Below the pieces are notes generated by a model that saw only the letters and a list, made by a program, of their open reading frames with translations, searched no databases and was not told the origin of the DNA. DNA of 64,000 nucleotides from Membranipora membranacea (lineage: Eukaryota; Bryozoa; Gymnolaemata; Cheilostomatida; Membraniporidae): positions 9,238,001 through 9,302,000 of the forward strand of contig OU612068.1 of the NCBI GenBank assembly GCA_914767715.1, in the 5' to 3' direction. Below are positions 25,103-38,000 of the stretch, one piece after another (the first letter of the stretch is position 1; each line of letters opens with the position of its first letter). The position numbers and the translations under genes were made by a program.

Positions 25103-28100
25103 TTATGAGGTCGGTACGGCGTAGTTAGATAACACATGATTAACGTGGCTGAGCTCTGTAATATCTGCGAATAGGTTACTGAGCTCCCGCTGTCGTAATT
25201 CTTTCTGTTTGAGGATTTTATGCAAGCTGATTATTCTTGTGGCCTTGGCTTTCAGTAAAGAAGTTTTGGGAATGATCAGCCTCGGAGGTGTGGCAGGAGT
25301 ATAATTAATGTTCGGTAATTCAACAACCAGAGTTCTCCTATTGATATCTCCCTCAGGGAGTACAAATTCTTGAGAATTAGTGCTTTCCCTCCTGTGGCTT
25401 GGGATATTTGTATAGGTCCTTGTCATAAATGGTATTATGGGTAATTTGCTGCTATACTTTCCACAAATACTACAGTCCTCATCATCATTATCACAGCTGC
25501 AGTATCCCTGGCTAGACTGAGCTTTCCACACAGCTTCCAGCGGATCTTCTTCTAATGTTGGGTTCACGCTGCTGGCTTTCAGGATCAAATCAAAATTTGA
25601 GACTGACGATGCTGGAGTTTTGCAGCTACTGTAACTTCCAAAGCCAGTCATTGGTTTTCTAGGTTTTAATGTTCTCCTTGTGATCATTGTATCCAACATA
25701 TGCTGTGTCTCTGATTTATGAGATATGGGACTGTGAGATTCCTCTGTTGTATCTTGAGAACAGAATTTGGCCAGATTGTTCATAGTGTGAATATTCTGAC
25801 AAGTTTTCATGGTAATAGCCAGCGATTCAAGCACAGTCTTTTGTTCGCCTGTTTTATCTCTGAATCCGACTTGGTTTCCAGCTTGAAGCTTTTTCCCAAG
25901 TAATGATACAGGCTTTTTCCATAACTCTATTGAGGAAGTCAGATTATATGGTAAGCTTTTGGACAAGTTACTTGTTGTTGGAGCCCTAGAAGGTTTCTGA
26001 GAGCTTTTGCTTGCAGTAGTCGGAGATTTGGGCGTGGTAGATTGTCGTAGTGGTTTGACATCTATAGGTATTAGCTGTATAGGTGATTTAGGTCTATTCC
26101 TCTGTTCCTGTTGAGCGATCCTCTCTTTCTCTAGTTGTATATGTCTCTCAGGGTCGATGGCTAGTACCATAGTCTTACCCCTGTTGATTGCTGGTCTCAC
26201 TCTGCTCTGGAACACCTGACGCCTATCGCCTGTGTTCTGTGACATCTCTACTGGTCTGATGCTAGGAAGCAGAGTATGTTTTGACAAAAGAGATTCTTGA
26301 TGAGCTTTTTGAGTGAGTTGTAATTCTCTATTAATCAGATCGCGTTGCTGCCTCCACAGTTTACTGATATAGTCCGAGTTTCTCTTCTGACGGTATGATG
26401 TGAACTCAGCATAACTCATCTCTCCTGTATCGTAGCTTCCCGATGTAGTGTCCATCATAGGTAACTTGTGTGCTAAAAAAACAAAGTGATACTGTACTGT
26501 ACAAACATGCAAAATATGAATGCACAATGTATGACAACATTTTGACTCAAATTTGCGGTTCAAGCGAACACCTTTGCTCCAAGATCTAGTTAATGATTTC
26601 TGCCATTCAGAGAATTTGATGGTACTGGTTGATTTGAATCCAGTCAAAGCAACCAACCCAATCAAAACAAAAAACCTCCCAATTATTTCCAACAAAGAGA
26701 GACTGACATGATTCCATGTCTTTTGCTGACTAATAAATCTTTCTCCGAGCTTACATTTAAATGGATTCCCTCACCCCTAACTTTCCACCATACACTACAC
26801 TGAATATATGATGAGGCCTTAGAAACTTACTATCCGCTAATACGAAGTCATTCTCTCTGAAGAAATGATACTTCATTTCCTATTCTTTTATATTTTTTGT
26901 GATGAACAATGACGCTCAAAGTTTGAATCAGCCTACTCAGCGCTGCCACCCTTCTCTCTCAGGCCCCTTCAGCTCATGAGGGTTAAACATGCGATATAAC
27001 TGAACAGTAAAGCTAATTAACATTGCATAACCCTCATCTTAGTATTAATACCCTGTTGTAATTATTGCTGTTATTGATCCTACTACATCCAATATTTAAT
27101 TTTGATAGTTTATGTGCAGTGATTCAATAACCTCTGATAATTTCTAATGGCCAAGTGAACTTTGCAATTATTTGTGACCAAGAACAGTTTAATGGAGTAA
27201 TGAGTCCAGAGTGCATTGTCACTGCATCCTTGCCTTCGTGTCGGATGACTAGAAGATATTCATGCTCGGTAAATACAACAAAATCTAACAGTACTTTGCA
27301 CTGCATATGTACATATGTTTGTTTGTACCTGAAAACCAGGCTAGACTACCTCAGCTAATATAAAGCTCCTCAACACCTGCATATTTTCCTCTTATAAACA
27401 GGAACCAGAGACCATAGATAATATCTATAGTCTCTGCAGGAACGACGTCTGAAAATCTCTCAGTTACATTCCAATGACAATAAATTAAATGTGCATCAAC
27501 TAACCTGAAATCCATGGCGAAGTTGAGGATTGTAGCGATGCAAAAAGGCAGCCTATTAGCAAAAGATTCTCTCTTGCCCCTGCAATGCCTTACTGCGAAA
27601 ATTTTGATATCTTTACCACTATAGAAGTGTAATGCCAGCTAAGCAGCAGGTTAAATAGGATATTGACTTTTATTTTGTTTTGATAGACCCAGCTTTTTGT
27701 AGTATTCCAGAGAATTATCATTTATAAAACAATACATACCTGTGCGTTAAAGAGTGAGTTAAACAAAGAAATGAATGGATATTTCTGATTTTGTGATAGG
27801 GACCGTGTGTAATACAAAACACACTTGAGTAGAGTAAGCCTACACCGTAGTTAACGACCACACAGTTCATGTGTGTAAGCAAATTTTTTATCACAAAACA
27901 ACTTTACATAACTTGTCACTCAGTTTTATAAAGATCTAGGTCTATTGTTTTGGTTGGCAATTCTTGTAAAATCTTGTGGTTTGAAACAACATCGAATATG
28001 ATTGACATCAATTACAACAATGAATGTTCTTTTTGTGTCCAACACATTACTATAGTATCGTCACAGATGAAATATGACCTACTACTGCACTAAAGCTTAG

Positions 28101-28329
28101 TTTCATACAGCCGTTTCTTGTATATTTAAAAAATGAATTTCATTTCAATGCCACCCAAGGTTATGCGTTGCATGTTCCCACCTACAATGTCAAATCAGAA
28201 AATTGCAATTTGCTGTCCAATTGTCACTCTTAGCATCAACAGAGCTATGTGGCGATAGTGTAATAATATAGCCTTACTTACGGATAGTGCGAAGACTCTG
28301 GCTTCAAAAGTTTCAATGATACCTTTCTT
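25103..28329 (-). CDS. Unrecognised protein, one large and three small exons, at least 504 aa
   Basis: Exons 28329-28282, 27552-27505, 26879-26831 and 26472-25103 (stop at 25103) join in phase, with donors GTAAGT, GTTAGT and GTAAGT. The start lies upstream and was not found. The N-terminal part reads IETFEARVFALS, FLHRYNPQLRHGFQ and EMKYHFFRENDFVLAD, and looks conserved. Next come a basic, Gln/Arg-rich helical stretch (WRQQRDLINRELQLTQ), a Ser/Thr/Pro/Lys-rich middle with little predicted order, a Cys cluster (CSCDNDDEDCSICG) that could bind one metal ion, and a Lys/Leu-rich helical C-terminus (ILKQKELRQRELSNLF). I see no signal peptide or membrane segment, so an intracellular protein is inferred. 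I do not recognise the family and assign no function. Confidence 0.7.
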
Positions 28330-29168
28330 CTTGTAACAGTTAAGGGAATCTGGTTTGTTTTGTTGAAGAAAGAGGTATTAAATTACTCATGTTATCAGCA
28401 ATCCTGGATAGCTCGCTGGCAATTAAATACTATTGCATGTGCACTGAGCCAAAATCATCACCAAAAATTACCTCGAAAAATACATGGCCTCAATCATAAT
28501 TAACTACAAGCAATCGGATCATTCTGTGAATGTGGACACAGCTCTCATATCAGCAATCAGATCACGCAACTCACTGCGTTGCATATAGCTACATTGATTT
28601 TGCATGACAGGTAAAGATATGAAGACAACATATTTATCATATTGCTGCCAACGGGCAACTAATCCTGCCAATCTGTGAATGTTACTCGCTGCTCCTGTTG
28701 TTGCCAGACACCTGCTGAGATTATGGATTTTTTGTGACAGAAAAACATTCCCCTAGCTACCGACCGTTACGGATGTCTGACTAGCATGTTATGTCCATCC
28801 ATTAGTTTAATTAGGACTTACAGCTTTTCATATGCAAGTGTACTGACATTGTGAAAGTACACCAGCTCCCACTAAATTCAGAGAACTTTTTACCTCGTTG
28901 AATATATTGCAGGTTATATTGTTTCATATGATAGAAGTTGGGCAAAACATTACGTTACATTAAAATTGCGGATTTACATATTTATATCAGAGAATAATAT
29001 GCTATGAAGGTAGTTGTCTGTCCCCTTTTCAGGAGGGAACAATAATCTTTTCAAATAAAATTTTTCTAATATATACAATACTTTACATGTCAAACTGACC
29101 AATGAACTTCCTTCATTGAACTGACTAATGAGTGTTTATCAGCCTTGCTTCCTCATAAATACTAATCG
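28330..29168. other. Intergenic between two minus-strand genes
   Basis: It should hold the first exon of the 25-28 kb gene. Two short ATG-led stretches on the minus strand (about 28485 and 28822) end near GT donors, but neither is convincing. No repeat or RNA gene is seen. Confidence 0.3.
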
Positions 29169-32030
29169 TCACACTGGGTTGTTATCAGATGGCAGGTGCT
29201 CCTTTTTGACACCTATGTTTGTGATGGACTTTAGAGAATCTACCGCTGAGGAAAGGCTGTCACTGAGTTTTACTTTGTTCGGTTTTCTCACTGGCTCCAT
29301 ATTATACCAAACTGAGTGAAGCTGAAACAAATTGTAGCTCCATGTATAATGAATGATTGTTTGCTTATGAAGGAGTTATACTCTAGTAGCTCACTATCAT
29401 GTCAATAAAAGTTTTATAGCCACGACTGCTGTAGAAACAAAGTAACTTGGTAAAACCTTCTTCAATATCAACTTACTGGATTTTGAGAAACTGGTTTCCA
29501 ATCCTTGAGATCATCTGCTGGTTGATTAGTAGATACATGAGGTAACACAGGTGTGGCTTCTTCTCGAATCGTTGCGCTGGTTTGAGTCGGGAGAAACGCT
29601 GCAGGTGTCTTCCCAGAATCCTTCCATTTATTCATATAGCTGTTAACTAGTGGATAATTATCAGCAGATCCAGGCCCGTCTCCTATCTGATATACAACTC
29701 CTGGTGTGGGTAATAAAGCTAATGCATGTCTCCTTCTGACTTGCTGAAGCTTTTCCATTAGTCGCGGGTCTGTGGAAAGAGCAATGAAGGATGTTTCATT
29801 TGAGGAATTGAGTGCTCTCCTTCCATGAACAGGGGATAATAATTATGTCATACATAAATATACATTGGTCAAGAAGCAAAATTCAAGAAAATGTTATTTC
29901 CTGGCATTGGCAAAAGTTGCATTGTTGTCATGTTTTTGTCATAACGCAAATATAACACTGAAAGCCAACAATCAGAAGTAGATACCTTGATACTTCTGTT
30001 TATTGCCATTGTTGGTGGGAAGGTCAAGTTGGTCGCATGATTCAACAAACTGTGTGAGATTTCTCTCGATATCCGTAGTGACTGCGGTGTCGAGAGGTTG
30101 CGGTGGCCTTGCTTGGCTTTTTGGAGGATCATATCCACGCTTAGCTCTACTGACTTTCCCATGTGTATATTTCTGTACTGTCTTTGGCCCTTTCGTTTGG
30201 CCCCTCAGTCTCAAGAATTTCCTTATGCTCCAACCTGAAAACAAACATCAACGGCCATAAACTGACTATATAATTATGTTGAATGTGCAGCTGTTTTTTA
30301 CAAAAATATACTCAGATCATGAATTCATTCTTACCTTTCCTTAATTGTCTAGGCCTCTCTTCTGCTATAGGGCTAAGAGCGGATGGTTTAGATCTCGGTT
30401 TCCGTCTGCGTCTTGATTGGTTGTTACTTTTATTGTTTCTCCCAGATTGGTTGTTAGTTTTGTTCTCAGACACAGTCATCAGAGTCGAGGTATGATCTCT
30501 AGCGTTGTCGTTAGAATTAGAGTCGCTAGAATCGTCGGAACTGTCTGTAAGATAATAACACATTATCATCACAAGAAAAATGTAATATTGTTTTTGCCTT
30601 CTCCAGTACATTATATTTTCATTAAACAGATATTGTATCGCTTGCTAAATAAGATTACAGTATACATATTTCAGAAAACTAAATTACTCATGGGGGAGAA
30701 GTTGACGATTTAGCACAGGCTCTAAAGACAGAATAGCGAAATCTATAGCTAGTTAGGATTTGCCAAGTCTCATCGCTCTGTAAGTGAGCTAGTGAAAGTT
30801 TAGTTAGTAACCCTAAAACATGCTAATTTAAGCTAGATATAAATGACAATTTATAATATAATTTAATGTTCATAGTAAAGAAAACAGCTAAATGAACCAC
30901 AATATTATTGTTAAAACCCCTGACCAACAGTAGTTGTGGGCTGTGTCGAAGACTTTGATGTTTTATTAGATGGCCCGTTTTGCTTCTTTTCTGATGATGT
31001 TTTATGACCTAACAAGCCTGAAGTATGATGCATGGCACCAAGAGATGGCTCTGTAAGACTGATCATGGACTTCACGGCTCTGTTACGTCTAAGCGCCTCT
31101 GAAACAAGCAGTAACATGTGCTGGGTGGAATAGATTCAAACTTGTACCAAGTGCAAGAAAACCAACAGGTTATTGAGCATAGTAATGACGACAGGTGTTA
31201 ATATAACTACTGTCCAGACATTAATATGCCGTGATTATTATAAGCCTTTCTGTGATCTTGTGTCAGAAAGAAATAGTGCACCACTACGCTCAATCATAAT
31301 TCAGATTCAGACCACCAACAATATGACCATGTTTGGGACCAGAACAAATTAACATCGCACATCACTTACCATCATGATGATGGCTGTGTAGAGGATTCCT
31401 GAAGTTATAATCATGTGCAGACACACTATCATGGCTCAGTGAGCAGTGAGAGCAGTGTCCATCTATAGAGCATACACTACTACAGTGTGAACAGGTGCTA
31501 TAATTAGAGGAGTAGTCACTTCCTGTTTTCCGACAGGTACACTTAGGTTTGCACCTGTAAAAGAAGGATCATACGTATGAAAGTGGGGGAGAAATATGGC
31601 TCGTCCTCTGACTTTTAGCATTTTTTTACAACTCTATTGGCATCTATATCATTTTACTCAGAAAGATTTTCAAACTGCCATTAATAAGAAACAAAAAGGG
31701 TGAGAAAATATGAATGTTAGAGGTTATTGTTTCACATTGCAATGCTGTAGCAGTCGTCTCTATGAGTCATGAGAGGCCAGCTTCATGAATTGAAGGAATC
31801 AATGATGGACAGCTTAATTGGTACTTCTGAATAGAAATGACTTATGAGCTCATTGACATACCCAAACAGAGTTTCCCAACAGCCTTTCTTCCTTGACTGA
31901 TAAGGATCAGAGCGCTTTTTATATTTGCACACTTTTTTCCTCCAACTCGAAGTGGCAGCATATGCTATACAAAGCAGCACTAGAGCCAATACCCCAGCAA
32001 GTATACCAATAACTATACCATTCACTTCAG
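29169..32030 (-). other. Membrane segment and cytoplasmic tail of the 1,494-aa protein
   Basis: Exon 21 encodes GIVIGILAGVLALVLLCIAY, about 22 hydrophobic residues, followed by a stop-transfer run (SSWRKKVCKYKKRS). The next exon has 12 Cys in about 60 residues (CKPKCTCRK, CSHCSSVC, DGHCSHC), which could bind metal. Then come Ser/Asp-rich and Arg/Lys-rich parts (RRRRKPRSKPS, RKGWSIRKFLRLRGQ). The last 150 residues have a compact PTPGVVYQIGDGPGSADNYP segment. The tail totals about 450 residues and holds no kinase or other enzyme signature that I recognise. Confidence 0.6.
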
Positions 32031-35000
32031 CTGTCATCAAATACAAGAAACAAGTATATACATAGTGGCAGCAAAAAGTTGAACCTTTGGAGCTGCATTT
32101 CTGTCTTTAGCTTGTTTTTATTCTCAACTTTATTTTGACTAGCTGCTTTTAGTGTGGATACTATTCATAAACCTACAGCCTGATGTTCTCAAACTTGCAT
32201 CTGGCTACTACCTGATCATAGAATATACAAGATTTTGGAGAAAATTACATCAACTGAGTGAATCAATGTACAATAGCAAGTACTACATTTAGGCATTGAT
32301 AAAAAAACACAATTTATTGATAGAGTTTATCACGGAACATCCGAAGTCACCCAAAAAATAAAGGCAAACAAGAATCATATACTTACTATCCATATCACAT
32401 GACACGTCACAGAGTATACCTTTATTAGGATGTACACATTTACAGTGGAAGTGTATAAAAGGGCTGGCTCCCTCACCCTCCCCTCCTTGTATACATTGGC
32501 CGTCATTCATACACGGTCTATCAGCACATGTCACTACAGCTACAACAAGATATGCTCAAGCAATAAAGCAACTTTTTCACAGTCATGCTAATGGCTAATA
32601 CAATACAATTTATTCACAGCTATCTCATGTCATCGATGTGGAAGTTATCTCGTTATGGAAAAAAAAGAAGACAACTCAGTTCTAAGGATGAAAACACCTT
32701 CTTTCTCAAGATACATCAAGGAGCTCGAGCCAAAACACTCTGGATGCATGATACATGTCGGATGTTTACATAGTTTTGCAATCAGAGGATAGGCCTATAG
32801 ATGTATGATAAAAGAACACGAATTAGGAATGAGTATAAATTTTTTATGGGATGTTTGAGAATGTTGGAAATATGTTTATGGATTGAAATGGTATGCATGA
32901 GGCTATTTTATATACATACCTACTTACATACTTACATACATACATACATACATACATGTTTTTGATGACAAACATGGAATATTTCGAAATGTTTTGAGGC
33001 TTATGATGGCACGCTCAGAACCAAAGGCTTCAGTATAGAAACTGATACCTTCAAATAGGAAGAAAGCAATAGCAACAATTATATAGAAAATCATACCGTG
33101 ATGATCAGAGGGATCGTGATCTATGTCGGCCATTTTTGTATCGTGTTTAGCCTCTAGGATCCCACCATCAGATTTTACACCTATCAGACTTTGTGCTAGT
33201 GGTAGTACAGTACAAGCAGCTTTATTACAAGGCTCTGTCTCGTGTGAGTCTCCTATACAAGGCGCTGTAAAATACTGACAATGTAGAAGTCATCGCGTGG
33301 AACATCGAGCCAAAACTTTGTGACATTGCAGTATTGACCATTGTGATATTAACGGTTTGTTGAAAACTCACGGTGTAAACTGCCTGTGACCTAACAATTG
33401 AGCGATACTTCATTCTGTCCTACCATTACAATGAGCGCACATCAAAAGATATATGGGCAAGAAAAATTATCAGTTTTTTTTCAGGCTGACATTTTCTCAT
33501 CATCACCAAATTCCTAGATTTCCTTGTTAGACTTATTCGTACCCTGCCAGTATCTCCAGTCATAATACTAGCATTTAAAAGCAAATAGGAGCGATTGCTA
33601 GAACCATTTATCTTCAAATACCAGGAAAAATTAAATACAGCACAGATTTAAGACTAAGTTACATGACTGTACTTACGTTGTTTACAGGATCTCTTACGTG
33701 AGCTGGTACCAGATCCACAGCTAGTACTACAATCAGCCCAGCCACTCCAGTCTGACCAGTTAGTAGATACTTTAGGTGTACATATTCGCTTGCAAGACTG
33801 TTAATCAAAATCCCAAGCTGGTGAAAATTATCATCAGTGCGTAGTAAGGAAAACTTTATAAATGACCAGTAACATATTATTTGGCGATAGAAAATCTACC
33901 TGAGCAACAACATGCTATAAAGAATTATTTTGCAAAATAGCTTTCAAAAACCAGCAATATGGTGGTGGTAACATAATGGTAAAAATTAAATTAGTTTGTT
34001 TACCTTACTCTGCCAGGCTGGACCTCCATTACAGTGTTCAGCATGGGACTGACAGACCCTGAATCTCTGAACTTTACCTACAGATGTACAGCCAAAGCCG
34101 TAACAGTGACTCCATTTAGACCATTCTGTCCATCCTTTGACATCATTATCATGCTTCAATTCTTAAAAATTAAAATAAGACATACTTCTAGTTGCTCAGC
34201 TTTGGGTAATGGGAACATGCTTGCAATTGATTAGTGATACCTTCTGCTTCAAGCGTTCAGGGCCCATTTTGTCTAGGTAGATAGAATAACCTTGTTCCCT
34301 CCTTTGGCAGAGTGATCGGATATCGAGGCAACTTGATTCAACTTATTTCCCAAATTAAGTCCCCCTAAGTTTTCAATGATGCCCATGCTGAATCTGAAGA
34401 TATTTTATTCTATATTAGGGGTATCCACGATACATCCGTTTCAGCTTTTTTCCTATACTGCGTGGGATAAAGAGTATCTAACTGGAGTAAGATCATAGGC
34501 TTTAATTATAGCTCAGAAAACTTTCTATTCAAATACCATTATTGCCCCAGAAGAAACAATCTTGTTCTAGGATAGCGAGTAATCATGTGAAAGTAATGTA
34601 CAAACTCAGTGCTCAATAAGAGCATTAACTCACTAGCTATAACCTTCTCATCCTTCTCCTCCTCCTTTTCGTGTTTGTTCTCATCGGCTGACTCATTTTT
34701 TAGTACATCTGCACCAGTGAGCAGAGTTCTCACAGTCTCATCTTTTTGCTCCTGTAGAGATCTGAGTGCGTCACTCTGTTTCACAGCCATTCCTACTAAA
34801 TCCTCTTCTTTACTCTTTAAGTCTGCCGTCTCTACCCCTAAAGCAAGGTATGAATGAGAAAATCAGGATGGACATGATCCTTGGGCTACCTTTGTACAAA
34901 TAATTGGAATGACAATGACATCGAGCTAATGAGCAGAGGATCTAGCTTCATTAAAGAATTAAATTCCAATAGAAAGATTCCATTATAAATTACAAAAAAA

Positions 35001-38000
35001 TTCGGCAATAATGACACTGGCCTTCCAATTTTGATAAGAGGACAACTCTCAAGTGTGTAAACTTTTGAGCTAGTTAGTTCCATAGGGTTATTTCTGTGTA
35101 CAACTTGTGTACAACTTGTGTACAACTTGTGTACAACTTGTGTACAACTTGTGTACAACTTGTGTACAACTTGTGTACAACTTGTGTACAACTTGTGTAC
35201 AACTTGTGTACAACTTGTGAGCAAAGAGATTATGCATAATATTATCTTATATATATTATCAAAATTAGACACTGACACCATCATAACGAATAAATTACAT
35301 ATAAATAAAATAACAGACCTAAATTTTCGATGAGGGTTTTGGCTTCATCCAAGTCTTCAATATGATTTGGACTATCAGTCAGTGGCTCTAAAATTCAAAC
35401 AAACTGTTATAAATAATAGGTTGAGGACAGCCATGTACAACATATGCTTGGAACTCTCATTGTTTATATGGTATTGTGAACCCGAGCAAAGTAGTGCACA
35501 TGACACCAGTAGGTAAATATATTATAATAATTCACTATTTTATTTGGTAGAAAGTATCATCCTGGACGTATGTTTCCATCATGTGCCAAAGAAATTACGG
35601 CAAACGTTGGGGGGAATGAATCAATGTATATCAAAATGTACATAAGAAAAATGTATATCAATAGCTCCAATCTATCTGCATAAAATTCGGCAGATCTCTC
35701 GGCCTATCAGCACACACCTGGGATGACGACCATTAGTGGTTTATGATCTCGTCTCTGAGTTTCTATCACTTTACTGTTTAGTTTCTGTTGAGCATCTGTT
35801 AGAATCTGTAAAGCTTTGTTGTGTTCATGCTGACTGCTGACTAATGTATTGGATAACTCTGTGAGCGCTGTCAGCAGTTTCTCTTGTCCAACTTGTTGAC
35901 TGGTTTGCATGGAAACAAGATGCTTAGACAGAGTATCCATACCTTTCTCTACTTTTGTCGCAATATCCTGGAAAAATAAAGTTCTTGGCCCTGATGGCTG
36001 ACAAAATTAAATTGTGGGTAGGTTTAATGGATCTTTGTATGTTCGTATACGAACGCAAGCTTTGCTATATTCACACTTGTTCGGCTGTCTAACTGGTCAG
36101 CACAAAATAAGAATTAATACGCGAGAGAATCTGAGATGTCTCAGCGTCAACTTGCAATACTAGCTTTGTGCAGACCTTGAATCACAAACCTCTACAGTGT
36201 TGATGTTTTTACTGATTGTCTCCTCATGACCCTCCAGGTGTTTATCTAGTTTAACATCCTTCCTCAATTCATCATCGGTACCACTAGCTTGATGCTGCGC
36301 TACAACAATAGAACAGCCGAGCACTAAGCGTATCCCCTTAGCCACTTAACCTCTGCTGAGACAATTATAGCGATAAATTGTGTGGAAGTCTTAATTCATA
36401 AAGAAAAGGTCAATTCAAGTTACTAAGAGAGACAGTGAAAACTCAAAATTGTATCCTTGTTATCCGTGAAGGGTGCATGGGTGCGGACATAACATAGTTC
36501 TGGCTAACATCATACCTTGCTTGTTGTTTTCTAGTTCCTTCTCAATCTTTTCAAGATGTTTAGCATTGGTATCAAGTTCATGTTCCATCTTACCGATCTT
36601 TGCAGCAACCACATGTTCAGTCCTATCTGCAAAAGTTAATAGAATTCAACAATGCAATGAAAGACAAGCACCATGTTTACAAATGTAGTACTGAGAGTTC
36701 GATAAAGTGTAGTTAAGTTCTCGTTAGATAAAAGATTATAACTCCCAATTTCACCAAAAATCCTGATGATATTTCTGTTGACTGTAAATTTGACATTAAT
36801 CAGGGACAGCAAGTGAAACAAAGAAAACTGATTATTGCCACACGCTCATTCTAATATCTCAGGAAACACTCAACGACAGACTGAAATATCTTGTTGAGTT
36901 TAGATAATAAGCCTTCCCACCCAAACTCACCGGCTGAAGATTTCAGATTTTTTGCACTGTTCCTCTCTGAGTTCTCAATGTTACTCACATCAGACTCTAG
37001 TAGTTTTATACCGTCAGATAGCTCACTGATCTCTTCATTTACCATGACATCCCGACCAGTATCAGATTTCTGTAAATGACACAGTAAACTCAATGACTAA
37101 ATGCCTGACTAACCTCAGAGTTCCCCAGACAACAGATGGTAATTGCTATTCACCATATAAATGCTGGGCTAATATGTGGAGCATGTCGTTGTAAGGTGCA
37201 TTCAAATCTAAACTGATTTAGAATTATTTTGAAGAAATAATTGGTAATGGCCAACAACAGAGAAAAAAAGCAAAGATGTATGGCTGATCTTTTTACTTCA
37301 TATCCTAATTAATTTGACATGGAATTTATTTGAATGAAATATAATGTTTTATAGATTTTTTAGTTACCTGATCATGATGAGATGTTTCGACTTGTTGATT
37401 GAGTTCTAATAATCTCTCTTCACCTTTCTCGATTTCATCGGAGAGCTTTTCCATTTCCGACTGTAACACCACGTCCTCATTATCTCCTGATTCAATCTTC
37501 TTGTGATCAAAACTCTCTGATGAACAGCATAGAAATTAGAGATTTTAATACTAATGTCCAATATCACTAATCTCTAAAAGGCTCAACAACACTTTATCAT
37601 GTTGATGGCAGCACTTTTCAACAACAATAGTGCAGCAACATTAAATACTCACATACAATAAAAATGAATGTCAACAATTTCGATTACAAGGTGGGATATT
37701 CTTGTAAAGCCAAATGAAGTATCAGTGAGAACACAGTAAATTGGACTCTTATTTTTCTAGATACTAGCCCTGATTTGAGTAGTGGACGAGATAAATCATT
37801 GGTTTTAACTCACCAAGCTGGTTTAGCTCATCCTTGGCATCGATGAGCTCCTGATCTAACACCTTTATCTGATCATTAGAGTGCTGACTGCTCTTCAGAG
37901 ATGCCTCGAGTATCTCAGGAGCATCAATACCTGCTGTCTCTACAGAACGAGAAATTGTTAGATTGTTAGATAATTCAGACACCTATCTGCCATTCGATAC

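Noticed and set aside
35095-35219. CRISPR-like array
   Set aside because: The 11-bp units are contiguous with no spacers, in an animal intron.
34886-35284. 132-codon minus frame with a repeated LYTSCTQVVHK pattern
   Set aside because: It is a by-product of the 11-bp minisatellite, whose unit happens to lack stops.
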